From Nigrospora sphaerica (taxonomy: Eukaryota > Ascomycota > Sordariomycetes > Amphisphaeriales > Apiosporaceae): DNA of 64,000 nucleotides. The position numbers and the translations under genes are program-made. Within the stretch, counting starts at the first letter, position 1. Every line of letters starts with the position of its first letter. The DNA lies in the NCBI GenBank assembly GCA_018287875.1, contig JAGVVL010000021.1:558001-622000 (forward strand), given 5' to 3'. Below the pieces are notes generated by a model. It worked only from the letters and a program-made list of their open reading frames with translations, was not told the origin of the DNA and searched no databases. Positions 22,840 to 34,144 of the stretch are shown here, piece by piece.

Positions 22840-23125
22840 CTGTGGGCAATCATTCCCACTCTCCTCGCTGAACCCACTGGCAATTGTTTCCTTCCTCCCC
22901 CGCTGAACCCAGGTCTTTCTGTTGGACTTCGGCAACGACAGCTGGACGCCCAGGCCGTTGGCAATCATTCCCTGCCCCCGGGGAACCCGGGTCTTCCTGT
23001 TCGATATCTTCAACTGTAACGACAGCTGGCCGCCCGACCATTCCCGGCTATTTGAATCGTTCCCTGCGTCCCTCAGCTGAACCCAAGATCGATTTATTTG
23101 ATTTCTACAACTACAACGACAAATA
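22840..23125 (+). promoter_or_regulatory. Three imperfect tandem repeats upstream of the kinase-like gene
   Basis: Three imperfect copies of a unit of about 75-90 bases lead up to the gene at 23137. Each holds a GCAATCATTCCC / GAATCGTTCCCTG-type block, then TGAACCC or GAACCCG, a GTCTTYCTGTT or GATYTATTTG block and a CAACGACA / TAACGACA block. The last copy ends in CTACAACTACAACGACAAAT, an A/C-rich leader just before the ATG. The repeats may be regulatory; no known binding site is evident. Confidence 0.5.
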
Positions 23126-23136
23126 GAGGCTCCAGC

Positions 23137-24183
23137 ATGACGCAGGCACCTCATCAGGACCTTGTCTTGTGGCAGGTGCACGAAACCGAAGACGATTGCG
23201 ACCTCATCATTCGCACCAACAACGGATTCGCTTTTTACTGCCAAATCTCGCCAGCCTCGTTCCAAAATTCGCCCAAGCTCCTGAAACAGTACTTCTTATG
23301 CCTCGATCTTCTGCGCTCCGGTGAGGAGGAGATAGACGACTTCTATATGGAGGATGCGTGCGATTGGCTTTCGAAGCTGTTTGAACCGCTGATCGGACAG
23401 TTGGCACCGTCGCCACCAGTGCTCCCGAGTAGTCGGCGACCGACGCTCTCGGAATACCTATTTCCACCATTTCACGTTTGCAAGCTTGAAGCGACGGATG
23501 GAATGCCACGGGCGGTTCGTCAGGATACCCAAGAGCATGGCTGGTCAAGCCCCTCGATCCGCGTGGACGACGACTTCCTAAGCGACTTGGACAGCTGGAC
23601 CCGATCGTACGATCCAACCGATATCGAGCTATGCTATGACAATCCCCGAGATGTCCTCATTAAGCGCCCTACCAAAATCCTCGCTAAAAGCGATAGTACC
23701 GAGCCGGTCCTCTGTTTCTTTAAACGCTTCGAGCTTTCATTCGGTCCAGCACATGCGAAAAAGGAGGTCTCTATACTGAAACAGATCACGCAAGCGCAGA
23801 TACCCTCTCCCCCGAAAGCCTGGATCTGTCGCCTCCACGGCATTGTCAAAGCTGGGAACAGTTTGATGGGCATGCTGTTCACTTGGATTGATGCGAAAGG
23901 CCCGCTTTCGAAGGCCAGAGTCGAGCAGAGTCCGGCCGCTGTACGGAAGCGCTGGAGGGCCCAAATCACCCAGTCAGTCATGAAACTCCACGATAACAAA
24001 ATTGTCTGGGGCGATGCCAAAGCGGAGAACGTACTGATTGACAAGGAGGACAATGCTTGGATCATCGACTTTGGGGGCAGCTACACACCGGGCTGGGTAG
24101 ACCCAGAGAAGGCGGGGAGTGTGGCTGGTGACGAACAGGGCCTCGCTAAAATCTTGGATATTTTGCAGACCCACGAAACATAA
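23137..24183 (+). CDS. Protein kinase-like protein, single exon
   Basis: A 348-residue single-exon gene with the marks of a compact fungal protein kinase-like fold in its C-terminal half: a strand-3 Lys (CFFKRF, K196), a helix-C Glu (AKKEVSIL, E210), a catalytic loop HDNKIVWGDAKAENVL (D293, K295, N298) and a magnesium loop IDFGGSYTPGW (D311). The HRD motif is replaced by the WGD form found in many fungal-specific kinase-like proteins, where Asp is kept. The activation segment is very short and the C-lobe ends soon after, so the protein is smaller than a classic kinase. The first 170 residues are an unrecognised acidic domain. The ATG at 23137 is used because it is the first in frame after an A/C-rich leader. 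The frame is intact, unlike most genes here, so it is probably functional. Its substrate is unknown. Confidence 0.75.
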   Translation: MTQAPHQDLVLWQVHETEDDCDLIIRTNNGFAFYCQISPASFQNSPKLLKQYFLCLDLLRSGEEEIDDFYMEDACDWLSKLFEPLIGQLAPSPPVLPSSRRPTLSEYLFPPFHVCKLEATDGMPRAVRQDTQEHGWSSPSIRVDDDFLSDLDSWTRSYDPTDIELCYDNPRDVLIKRPTKILAKSDSTEPVLCFFKRFELSFGPAHAKKEVSILKQITQAQIPSPPKAWICRLHGIVKAGNSLMGMLFTWIDAKGPLSKARVEQSPAAVRKRWRAQITQSVMKLHDNKIVWGDAKAENVLIDKEDNAWIIDFGGSYTPGWVDPEKAGSVAGDEQGLAKILDILQTHET

Positions 24184-25859
24184 CCAAACTCGTGGCATTC
24201 CCAGCTTCATAACAAGACCTTCTCAACGTTTTGTAACATACCCCTTCCACAGATAAGAATGCCCGTTGGGGCCCTTCGAGACAGTGTCCAATTGACTACC
24301 CCGCAAGCTACAGAGCTGTGGTGGTACCTAACACTCCGTACGCTAGTGGTAGGGCTGCAATGGTCACAGGGCCAGTACTTTCTAGCCCCGCGGCAGCGGG
24401 CTTGACCAGTTCCCAACCTACGGAGGCTGACAATACAGGGTGTCCCATGTGTGCTCATTAGCGACGGTGCAGATTTTCAGTCCGGATCAGCCTTGTCATT
24501 GTCGCAACTGCTCACCGTCCTAGATGCGACGGGGTGGACTGGAACGTCTCCGGTAGGGACCACAGATTTCGCCGCCAAGGTCGGCGGAGCCGGGCTCCCC
24601 TGGGTACGAGCCGTTCTGCAGCCCACTGCAACCTATCGCACTACACGCAGCTGCATGGTTGGGAGCAGGCTACTTTCTCCATACTCGGCACTTACCCTCC
24701 TGTGCGTGCGCAACGCTCCGAGGCAGCGGTCCCATTTTGCGGCTACAAGGACATCTTAGCTGCCACCACGCGGTCGCATCGCGCACTGTGGCACCCCACA
24801 GGTCTTCTACAGCATCATCACAAGCAGCGGGCGCCTCACCAAGACATGTTGGCCAATTTTTTTTTTCGCATTCATGCTGACTTGGGTCACTCGGTCTGCT
24901 GTCCATCCCTTTTGCACGTCAACATCGAGATAGAACAATCACCTGCGCACTACTTACAAGGTATGACACCAGGCAAGCCGGCCGATAATGGAACGCAGCA
25001 CCGCGCCGTGCCTAATTCAATACAATGCACCCGCCATCCGAATGCACTGGCCTTTACCCCTTCAGCCGCGCAGTCAAACAATTGCGAAGCAGCAACAGTA
25101 GGGACAGGCGATCTTCGAGTACAGCACACGGTCCATCATGCAGACCCCCACGATCTGCCCCGTGTATCTTGTTCTTGCAACCCAGACAAGTGTATTGGCT
25201 TGCGGGACTGCTGAAGAGCCCCCAAACACAGCCCCTGCGGATGCCCCGCCGTGTTCCATTCCACGGTTGCGCGGGACAGCGTACAAGGGCCCGGAAGGCC
25301 CAGCACTATCGTATGCTGTGGCCTGGTGCAACATCAGGCTTTCGCCCATCGCTTGTGGATATCGCGGACCACTGTCGAAAAGTGGTGGGCCGAGAGGTGG
25401 CCCATAGTGGTTGATGGCGTATCCTTCTACTGAGGTTAGTTTTGCCCCCATTCCTACGTGGGAGCCGTACCTGGGAAAGGTGGCTGCCAGCCGGCGTGGG
25501 CCTGCCACTCCTGATGTATAGCATCAGATTCCTGCATGGCTCCGTATAGTAGCCAGGCAACATAGTTCTCTGGCTGTGCCTGTAGTTCTTGGTCCATCGC
25601 GCTGAAATGAGCGTCCGCGGTGCTCTGTAGCCAAGCGACCGTCCGGAGAAGGGCGAGGGCGAGGGCCCGTACTTATGTTCGATTCCACCAGCCGGCCATC
25701 CCAGCAAGGGCCGGTGCCGCAGCGAACGCAATCTCGGAATCTCACTTCGTGCTTCCAGACGAGGAGGCAAGGGATCAAGTAGGCAAGACATGGCAGGCGC
25801 CATTCCACGAGAGGAGGTTGTATGACCGCATCCGGCGTCGCTGTCTACGCTACAGCAAG
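24184..25859. other. Stretch without a supported gene
   Basis: Overlapping frames up to 226 codons occur on the plus strand (24534-25214) and up to 195 on the minus strand (25893-25306). I see no domain in any of them. The overlap of several long frames in GC-rich sequence is as expected by chance. The right part borders repeat family A, copy 2. Confidence 0.3.
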
Positions 25860-26770
25860 CAAGGGAGCGTTGGTGCGACCAATCCGCCGGCACATCGCAG
25901 TGTTGGCGTTTGAGGCACCCGTACCAAGGCGGCGGCTGGCATCGACCCCGGCGATGCTGCCGCTATCCTCCGAAAACAAGGCGTCCGCCGCGGGTGGCTA
26001 CATCAGGTAGGCTCGTCGCGTGCTGACCCAGGTATGCTGGTGGGTCACTCGGTTCGTCCAGCGTCTGTGCCGTGGCATGGCGGTGAATGGGACAAACAAA
26101 CATGCGAAAATCGCATGCACCGGCCCGCGTTTATGTTGCGGCGTCCGCCTGGCGTAGTGGTGCATGGTCGCTCGCCCGACGCACGTGGAGACGAGAAGCC
26201 AAGGCTGGGCTGGCGCTGTGTGGTATGGTGCCCGTCTACTCTTGCGCTCGGCGTGGCTCATACCTATCGTCGACGGCTTTCCCGTTGGGAAATTATCCTC
26301 GTAGCAGAAGAGGCCAGCGCACGCCGATCAGCAGTCTGTTGCGTGCCACCAGTCTTTCCTTGCGCTAGGGTCTGAGAATACGAAGAGAAAAGATCGAGTC
26401 GATGAGATGGGGAGGCTATGGCGACTCGGAGCGGCGTCGGCAGGTCATCGCTGAATGGGGAAGTCGTGGAGCTCGTAGCACGCTACAATGTCTGCTCCGC
26501 AACAACGAGCGCCCGAGGCGTAGCGTGGCAGGCAGAGTCGTGGGCCAGCCCGCCCTAGGAACGGAATGCTTCGCTAGCCTGCCCCAGCTCTCTTGTGCAG
26601 TTCTCGGGGGCGAACCGTGGGGAAATCGCGTCGAGGTCTGCGATCTGGTTTTCGAGGCGATACCAGGCGGTACAGACGACATCTCCGTCGCGTGCGGTAA
26701 CGCTGTTCGTACAAAACGCGACAGGGTGCTTGCTGGGGTGCCCGGCTCCGCTGGTCGAGTATATATTAAC
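25860..26770 (+). repeat. Dispersed repeat family A, copy 2
   Basis: This is a diverged copy of the family also seen at 8110-9560 (minus) and 31600-32740 (plus). Good landmarks are CGTACCAAGRCGG near 25920, GAGGCCAGCGCACG near 26310 and AAAACGCGACAGGGTGCTTG near 26715, which is shared exactly with copy 1. Compared with copies 1 and 3 an internal segment of over 100 bases is missing near 26680. It ends within about 20 bases of the stop codon of the NLR gene at 26791. Confidence 0.5.
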
Positions 26771-26790
26771 ATCTCCTTTGCTCCCTCAGT

Positions 26791-29700
26791 CTATCTAATA
26801 CGCCTTCGTTTGCTTCCCGATTCACGCCGGTCATCGGGTGGTTCACGCAGCCCATTGGATTGGAATGCCATCGGCTCGGTGCCACTTTCCACTGATGCGA
26901 CTGCCTCTTCACCTTGTTCCTCCTCCGCCTCGAGAGGATGTTCACCATCCTCCTGCACGAGCGACTGCTGGTGTATATGCTCTGCTTCTGTTCTTTTCCC
27001 CTGCTCCCGAAGCACTTTTACCAGGTTATTCATGCTGTTGAGTGTGTCAGGGTGCTGTCGGCCCAGCACCATCTCCCTCAGTTCCAGTGTCGCCCGATGC
27101 ATCTCCTCCGCCGCCTCGTACTTCCCCCGGCTGTCGAGCACGAGAGCCAGGTTGTTCATGCTGTCGAGTGTTTCCGGGTTCTCGCCGCCTAGCACCGTCT
27201 CCCTAAGTTGTAGTGTTTCCCGGTGCATCTCCTCCGCTGCCTCGTACTTTCCCTGGCGTCGAAATGTTTCTGCTAAGTTGTTTGTGCTAGCGAGTGTGCC
27301 TGGGTTCTCACGGCCCAGCACCCTCTGAAATAGTTCGAGTACCCGCCGTTGCATTTGCTCTGCTTCCTCGTGCTTCCCCTGCTTGGAGAGCGCATTGGCC
27401 AGGTTGTCCATACTGCGGAGTGTGTCCGGGTTCTCACGGCCCAGTACCGTCTCCCTCAGTTCCAGGGTCGTCCGATGCATCGCCTCCGCTGCCTCGTACT
27501 TCCCCTGGTTGTCAAGTACGTTGGCGATGTTCATTCTGCTCCTTAGTGTTTCAGGATGTTCACGGCCAAGCACCCTCTCCCGCAGTTCCAGTGTCGCCCG
27601 ATGCATCGCCTCCGCCGCCTCATACTTCCCCTGGCTGCCGAGCACGTTGGCCAGGTTGCTCATGCTGTCGAGTGTGGATGGGTTCTCACGGCCTAGCACT
27701 CTCTGAAATAATTCGAGTGCCCGCCGATGCATTTTCTCTGCTTCCTCGTACTTCCCCTGCTTGTAAAGCGCGTTGGCCAGGTTGTTCCTGCTGTCAAGTG
27801 TGGACGGAATCTCACGGCCCAGCACCGTCTCCCTTAGTTCCAGTGTCGCCCGGTGCATCGCCTCCGCCGCCTCGTACTTCCCCTGGCTAGAGAGCACGTT
27901 GGCCAGGTTGTTCATGCTGTTGAATGTGGACGGGTTCTCACGGCCTAGCACCCTCTGAAACAGCTCGAGTGCCCGCCGATGCATTTCCTCTGCTTCCTCG
28001 TGCTTCCCCTGCTTAGAGAGCACGTTGGCCAGGTTGTTCATGCTGGTGAGTGTGGCCGGATTCTCACGGCCTAGCACCCTCTGAAATAATCCGAGTGCCT
28101 GCCGATGCATTTGCTCTGCTTCCTCGTACTTCCCCTGCTTGGAGAGCACATTGGCCAAGTTGTTTATGCTGTTGAGTGTGGTCGGGTTCTCACGGCCCAG
28201 CACCGCCTCCCTCAGTTCTAATGTCGCCCAATGCATCGCCTCCGCCGCCTCGTACTTCCCCTGGCTGTCAAGCACGTTGGCCAGGTTATTCATGCTGGTG
28301 AGCGTGGACGGGTTCTCCCGGCCCAGCACCCTCTCCCTCAGTTCCAGGGTCGCCTGATGCATCTCTTCCGCCTCGTCGTACTTGCCAAGCGAGTTGTATC
28401 CCTCGGCAACATTATGCTGTAACCACCCCAAAGCCTCTTCTTCCGTGCATTCCCCACGGAACCCGAGCACCGATTGCGCATGGGGCAAGTAGGATGTCCA
28501 CGTGTCTCGATTCTCGTGCGTCGGCCACGGAAACGCCTTCGAGAGCTGCTGAATTACATCTGTAACCTGCTGGCTCTGCTCTCCGCGCGTACGCAGCCAG
28601 TTTCGCATTGTGAGGCGTATTAGCCGATGGATGTCGAATCGCTCCGGCGTGTCCCGGTCGATGATGAATGCGTAAGCCTTCAACATGCTAATAGCTTCAT
28701 CTCTATCCATTTCCTCCGCGCCAGCCGGAAGCAAGGAGATGGGAATGTCCTTTTCTTCTAAATAGCAGATCGACCGAAGATAGTTCGCGGCGAGCGGGTT
28801 ATCCCGGGCGACTTGTTCGAAGGAAATGAGCCACGTCGTGGCCACCGGGTTCCGGATCGTTTCGTATCGGTCTTGGTCGTCAAAGTCCTCGCTCAGCATC
28901 TTGATCACGGTCTGGTCGCTCGATGTGCAGTAGCCTAGGTATCGGGCGACCGTCACTTGCGAATTCGACGCCATGTACGCCGAGGCCTGCCGGATGGCTA
29001 ACGGCAGACATACAAGGTAGTCCAGTAGGTCGGTCGTACTCTGCGGGTAACCTATCTGACTTGGCTTGAGGCCCTTATGTAATAGCTTAGCGGACTCGGA
29101 ATCACCTAGTGGATCGAGCCTGAGCACACCCTGTCGCGCATCCAGTCGGGCTGCGACTTGGTGGTTCCGGGTAGTGAACAGAATCGAGCCCTCTCGGCTG
29201 AAAGGCAGATAGGACAACATCTGGCCGTCGGTCAATAGCCGTGCATCATCGACGTTGTCGACAACGAGAAGCCACTGCCCCGCGTCGCCTCGACTGAGAG
29301 CCGCTTTCACGAGGGTCTTCACGTCAGCTTCGTCGTCCTCAATCCCCTTCACGCTGAGGGCCCGACCAATGTCGCGGTAGGCGTTCTCGAACATGACCAT
29401 GTCCACGGCCGGGACCCAGAAGACGGAGCAGTCGGGGTGTGCGTCGCGGACCCTGTAGGCCGCCTCGATGGCGACCTGCGTTTTGCCCATGCCGCCGAGA
29501 CCCTCGATGACGGTCCGTTGGCACGTATTAGGATATGCGGTAGGAAGTAGCCTTCCGATGAGCTGCCGTAGGACAGACTCACGGCCCACAAAGTTTTCAT
29601 TCTGTCCAAATGGTAAGATGAAATGGGCGTCGGATTTGTCTGTCGAAAAGCGTTAGAGGTCGCGACGTCGTCCTAGCAGCTGGACTTACCTAGGATAGTT

Positions 29701-30455
29701 CCCGCGGTGCCTTGTGAACGCTTCTGAATCTTCCCCCGTAGTCGAATGAATGCATTTTCCTCCCCTTCACCGTAGATCAAAGGCAGGTAAATACCGAAGA
29801 TCCCAAGCAGCGAGTACGCTCGATCCTCGGGACGCATCGTCGCACGGCTTCTCATCCAAGAGAACCGCTCGTGCACGCTGAACCGAGACAGCGGCTGCCC
29901 TCGAAGGGCATCGGCCGAGATTCCCGTGATTTCCTGCAGGAGCCCCTCCAGTGACGTCTTATCGCCCAAGTGTTGGCCTTCTACCGAGAAGAAAGCCACC
30001 GATTTTGGGGCGATCAGTTCCTGGAGCGTCCAGCCGCGCGAAAACCATCGACTTTTCCGGAAGGCCGCGGTCCACGATGCGCCCGGCGGCTTCTCAACCC
30101 CGCTTCCGGCGCCTGCGGAGACATCAGCCAGATCAACATAGCATCGGGCCGCGTTCTGGTACCAGCGGAACATGGAGTTGATCGCTTCAGTCAGCTCGGC
30201 GCTGCTTGATTTGTCGATGCAGCATGTGTCGACCCAAAAGTATTGCAGGCCGTCCGAGGCGGCCTGCGCGCCGCAGAACATGAGCTTTCGGTACCCCGCC
30301 TTGTGCTGACCAGCGTGCTGCTGGACGTCCTGGATGGTGAGCTCCTGGTCATCATCGTTCCACGTGTGCGAAAGAATGGCATACGGGGGGGTATTGTTGA
30401 CCAAGTCCCTGGTCAAGCGGAAGCCCCCGTCACTTGCCAGCTGCAGAAGACGCAT
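26791..30455 (-). CDS. HET / NB-ARC / TPR NOD-like receptor, intact
   Basis: Two exons (30455-29690 and 29639-26791) with a 50-bp intron (GTAAGT donor, CTCTAAC branch, CGACAG end) give 1204 residues with no stop. Residues 1-255 are a HET domain (YAILSHTW; FWVDTCCIDKSS; SRWFSRGWTLQEL) plus its usual C-terminal extension (EDRAYSLLGIF). The NB-ARC part has a P-loop GLGGMGKTQ (about 302-310), Walker B WLLVVDNVDD (about 378), FTTR (about 410), LPLAI (about 467) and an MHD-like IHRLIR (about 592). Twelve 42-residue TPRs follow (about 674-1145), mixing RATLELRE and RRALELFQ types, then an acidic tail ending in a basic SKRRRIR. In fungal NLRs the repeats sense a ligand, NB-ARC oligomerises, and HET drives incompatibility-type cell death. 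The cognate ligand is unknown. It is about as close to the inverted pair at 35.5-43.7 kb as a diverged paralogue. Confidence 0.9.
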
Positions 30456-30489
30456 TGCAATGTAAAGTATTTGTGATGGGTAAAAGACG
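30456..30489 (-). promoter_or_regulatory. Conserved block at the start of the NLR genes
   Basis: On the minus strand the 34 bases before the ATG resemble 35509-35541 before the second NLR gene (GTCTTTYACCCAT, then CAAATRCYTTA, then TGCRATGCG). The third NLR gene keeps part of the block. Conservation just upstream of the start suggests a shared leader or translation signal. Confidence 0.45.
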
Positions 30490-30995
30490 TAGATGTGAGG
30501 TGCAGGACGTCGTCGCTACAGCACGTTCGAGCTACTGGGGTGATGCCAAGCGACGACCCTGGCATCGCCTCACTGGTATGGCGCTGTGCGTGCATGTTTA
30601 GCGAGCATGGCAAGGGCTAACCAGCCTCCAGCGCCTGGTGCGGCCCCCACCATACCCAGGCGATGCTGCTTTTTCCACGGCAAGAATGAAGACAAAAGTA
30701 GAGTGAAAATACAGTCGCCAGGTCTGTTAGTATACTGGACTACCGCTGAGTTTCTATAGAGTGGGCATTGCGTCGCCCTCGATACCAGGACGCGGCCCTG
30801 GAACGCGATGATGGGGCACGTCTTGCAAGGTTCACGCGGCTTCCTCGTGAAGCTGGGGATCGGTACGACCAATAACAGACATACCGTGGCTCATGCGTTG
30901 GAGGGCGCCGCAGGGTGCATACCAAGCGTTGTTTTACCATGAACTCTGAACACCCAACCTGGTACAAGACTACGAAGGCGTTGCTTCGATGAAAC
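30490..30995. other. Intergenic between NLR and methyltransferase remnant
   Basis: I see nothing I can support, apart from possible decayed N-terminal codons of the methyltransferase near 30940-30995. Confidence 0.3.
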
Positions 30996-31575
30996 AGCAT
31001 CGGGAGAGTAAACGATGGGCTTCTCCGTGGCTTGGCCTCGCACATCGATGTGATCGAGCCTGTAGCCAAGTTCAACGGCAAGCTGCGAGAATCAGTGGCG
31101 TCCGGAGCATCTTCAACGTAGGCCTTGAGGAATGGTCACCTGTCGAGGGGTCCAATACGATCTGGTCTGGATTCAGTGGTGCGTGGGCTATCTCACAGAC
31201 GAGCACTTTGTGGCTTTTTTGATGGAATGCCGGCAAGCCTTGAGCCCCGAGAACGGTGTGATCGTGGCGAAAGAAAATATAAGCACAAGCGGCTCCGACT
31301 ACTTCGATACCACCGACAATAGCCTGACCAGGTGAGTTACGTTGGTCGTTGGCGCCCGAACGATGTAAAAGCCATCGACCAATCTTAACGTTTGACAAGT
31401 GCTGACCGGGTACAGAGAAGACAGTAAGTTTTGGAAACTCATCACGCAAGCCGGCCTGCGGATTATCAAAACCGACTTGCAGAAGGGCCTGCCTACAGTC
31501 TCCTCCAGAAAGCTTCTGCCTGTTCGATTGTATGCGCTCAAGCCCACCCGTACTGGAAAGCTAGTGAATGGATAG
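30996..31575 (+). pseudogene. Alpha-N-terminal protein methyltransferase-like gene, broken
   Basis: The pieces match the NTM1/METTL11 family, which uses S-adenosylmethionine to methylate the freed N-terminal amine of proteins. In order: SIGRVNDGLLRGLASHIDVI (motif I and following, from 30996), then a frame change, IFNVGLEEWSPVEG, another frame change near 31140, then QYDLVWIQWCVGYLTDEHFV (the family's hallmark WxQWxxGHLTD region), VAKENIS, an 84-bp intron 31332-31415 (GTGAGT, GCTGAC, TACAG) and a last exon 31416-31575 (FWKLITQAGLRIIKTDLQKG). The N-terminal third is not seen. The splice is in frame and the C-terminus is well kept, so the gene decayed recently or carries sequence errors. Confidence 0.65.
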
Positions 31576-31599
31576 GTGTATCTTCAATCAAGGCATGTT

Positions 31600-32740
31600 G
31601 TCTACGAAGAGCGGATATCTGTACGGGTTTCCATGCCCGCCTCACACAGGCGAGACGATTGTGCGGAGGGCCGTAGCTTTGCGGTGTTGTACTCGTCCGT
31701 TTTGGAGCACGGCCCGACCTTCCTGTCGGTAGACGGCCTTTTCGTGGGGGAGATTGCTTCCGTGGTAGGAGAGGCCAGTCCACGCGCAGAGCCGGGGGTA
31801 CATCACCCATCTTTCCGCGCGCCAGAGAGACGCGGGGCACGAAGGGCGGCGATTGAGGCGGCAAGGCAGGGAGTATGGGCTACGCCGCCTTGGAGCGGCT
31901 TCGAGCCAGCAATTGTAGAAAGAGCGCGTCGTGGACCTCGTGACGCGTTCTGTCACAGTGCCGGTCGACTCCCTAACGACGCCCGCCTGAGCGCGTAGCG
32001 CGGCAGGCGGGATCGTGGACCGACCCGCTCCCGGGGAGAAGCTTCGCTAGCCTGTCCTCGTCTTCTTGTGCCATTCTCGGTAATGGGCTGTGGGCGAGGT
32101 TCGCGTCGTGGTCTCTGGTCCGGTTCGAGGGCTGTGCAAGGAGAGTCGGAGGGCCGGGCGGCTCGGATCGCAGGAACTTCGGGGCCTCGACAATCGAGGG
32201 GCGCCTTGCCACCCATCACTTGCTAGGTTCGTGCGGCGTGGCGTGGCGTACAGCAGAGCGGGGAGATATACCGGGCGTCTCTGCTTTCCAAAGCGATATG
32301 AAAGATGCAGGGAAAACCCTGTCGCGTGCCGTCACGCTGTCCGTACAATACGCAACTGGGAGCCTGTTAGGTTTCCAGCGCGGTTGGTCTCCGAGGACCC
32401 GAGCGCAGGGGCGTCGGCTGCTTTGCGTTGACGAGGGCAGACGCCGCCGTAGTCGGGGCTCACCGTCAAGGGCCGAGCGTGTACGGCGAGGTACTCTCAC
32501 GGTTCGTCTCTGACGACGGAGCCGCCATGCGAGGTGACGACGTGACTGTCGAATGCTATTGTTGGTACTCGCATCGCGTGCTTCCGTGGGCCCCGTACTA
32601 CCGGGCAACCCCGCACTCGCACCACCCACCACAGCGCGTCGCAACGCGCTTTCCCGGCGATTGGTGGACGATCGACCGGAGCCTCGCCCGTCGCATGGCG
32701 TCACGCCGTGCGTACCCTACGCGACATGACGCTTGCTAGG
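31600..32740 (+). repeat. Dispersed repeat family A, copy 3
   Basis: Third copy of the family, aligning over most of its length with the minus strand of 8110-9560. Landmarks are AGCTTCGCTAGCCTGTC near 32040, ATTCTCGGTAATGGG near 32075, GTGGCGTACAGCAGAGC near 32245 and CGCATCGCGTGCTTCCG near 32570. It begins within about 30 bases of the end of the methyltransferase remnant. No frame is kept between copies. Confidence 0.5.
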
Positions 32741-33430
32741 GTCTCCGCTAAATTGATCTACGATGGCCAGATCGCGGAGTGGCCCGCTGCGCCGTGTCCG
32801 ACAAGTACCAAACGAGGCCGTCGTGGGGGGCTCGACGTCGAGGACCAAGCAGGCACGTCAAGATACTTTTGTGGCTCGCCTTGAACCTCCAGAAGTGGCC
32901 CTGCGAAGTGACAAGGCAATGGCTTCTACCGGTGCCCCGCGCGTGCTTCTCGTGTGGCCAGGACGACCGGGCAGCCCCGCCCTTACAGCACCCGCTTGTA
33001 GCGCGCCTCGACGCGTTTTCCCAGCGAACGGCGGCCACCAGTTGGACCGCTCTTTCTTCTCAACTGAACGGCCCATCTGCGCTGTAGCCTTTCCACCGCC
33101 CCGCGTAGGTTACTACAAGTGGCATTCAGGGGAGAAAATGCGCTCGGTGCTGCTGCTTGTGTTGTACTCCCCATGGGGGGATGCGCCCAAACACGGACAC
33201 CAACTTGTTGCCGCGTGGCTCACCCCGCCTGTACATGGAAGGGCGTTTCCTTCGCCGCATCCTGGCGTCGGCGTAGCAAGATCTTGGATGAAGTCCAGAT
33301 TGTCCTCTGAGGTATGAGGAGACTCTGTCGGAATGAAGACCTGCGTGACACAGAGAGTATTTATGTCCCGCACGGGCGATACCGGCTCCGCAGGGTGCAG
33401 CTTCATACGAGCGCGAAGCGTTCGCATTCT
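32741..33430. other. Stretch without a supported gene
   Basis: A 184-codon plus-strand frame (32763-33317) overlaps two others and has no recognisable domain. It may be a further decayed part of repeat family A. Confidence 0.25.
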
Positions 33431-33475
33431 CTGGCAGAAGCAACCACGACCCTAGCAGGTCGTGGCTGGTGCCAG
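33431..33475. repeat. Strong stem-loop
   Basis: CCACGACC (33444-33451) and GGTCGTGG (33458-33465) form a perfect 8-bp stem around a 6-base loop. An outer pair CTGGCA (33431-33436) and TGCCAG (33470-33475) could extend it across small internal loops. It lies in non-coding sequence and could be a structured RNA, a terminator-like hairpin or a foldback remnant. Confidence 0.5.
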
Positions 33476-34144
33476 CTCACAAAGTAACAAGAATCGAACG
33501 GGGCGTATGGTGGGTGTTGGCTTGATGGGCGCTAAGAACAAGCACCAAGTCCCGCCTGAAAGCATGGTGCTCAAAGGCACCGGCAGCAGTTTCTTTGACT
33601 TGGGTCAGGATAGCAGAACGGGAATCTCATCACCGAACCTCAGCTCACCAAGCTCTTGCTGGTGGCATTTGCATCGCCCAGCCGCCAGCTTTCAACACTA
33701 TGGCGGGCTAGGTTAGCAGGGAGGATGGGTCGCCGTCTCAGCTAATAGAGGGGCTGTCATTGAGCCTCACAGCGCGTGGCCATTGCTAAACGATTAGCCG
33801 TTGGATAGTCGTCCACGTTGCGATTGAATCCGTAAAGCGCATCTCGCCCAGGCCGCATCAGCCGCAAAGTGCTGGGACAGCTGCCTCGCTGCTGCCGGGC
33901 TCGACTGGTTCTAAAAACTGAAGCAGTCCCAGAACAGCTAGTGCTTCCATCTGGGGTCACAATGTGACAGCCTGCAGTGCCCCAAGATCAGGGCCAAATA
34001 GTACACAGGCCGACCCCCCAGAGACAGCATCCAGGTCAGCACCTGCCTTCCTATCGCCCAGCGTCGCGTTCCGTAGGCACAAAAGATCCGCGAGATCCCC
34101 TCGCGACCGCTTGCTTCGCACGCCCCCGCCGACCCCGCCGCGCG
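33476..34144. other. Intergenic before the PNP_UDP gene
   Basis: A 67-codon minus-strand frame (33960-33757) has a protein-like end (GRDALYGFNRNVDDYP) but no recognisable domain. Nothing else is supported. The last 100 bases are the presumed leader of the PNP_UDP gene. Confidence 0.3.

Noticed and set aside
26402..27328. 308-codon plus-strand open frame
   Set aside because: A composite of repeat family A and the antisense of the TPR region, with no domain.
27060..28390. Regular repeats that might suggest a CRISPR array or minisatellite
   Set aside because: Period 126 bases without unique spacers; the units encode 42-residue TPRs in an NLR exon, and the genome is eukaryotic.
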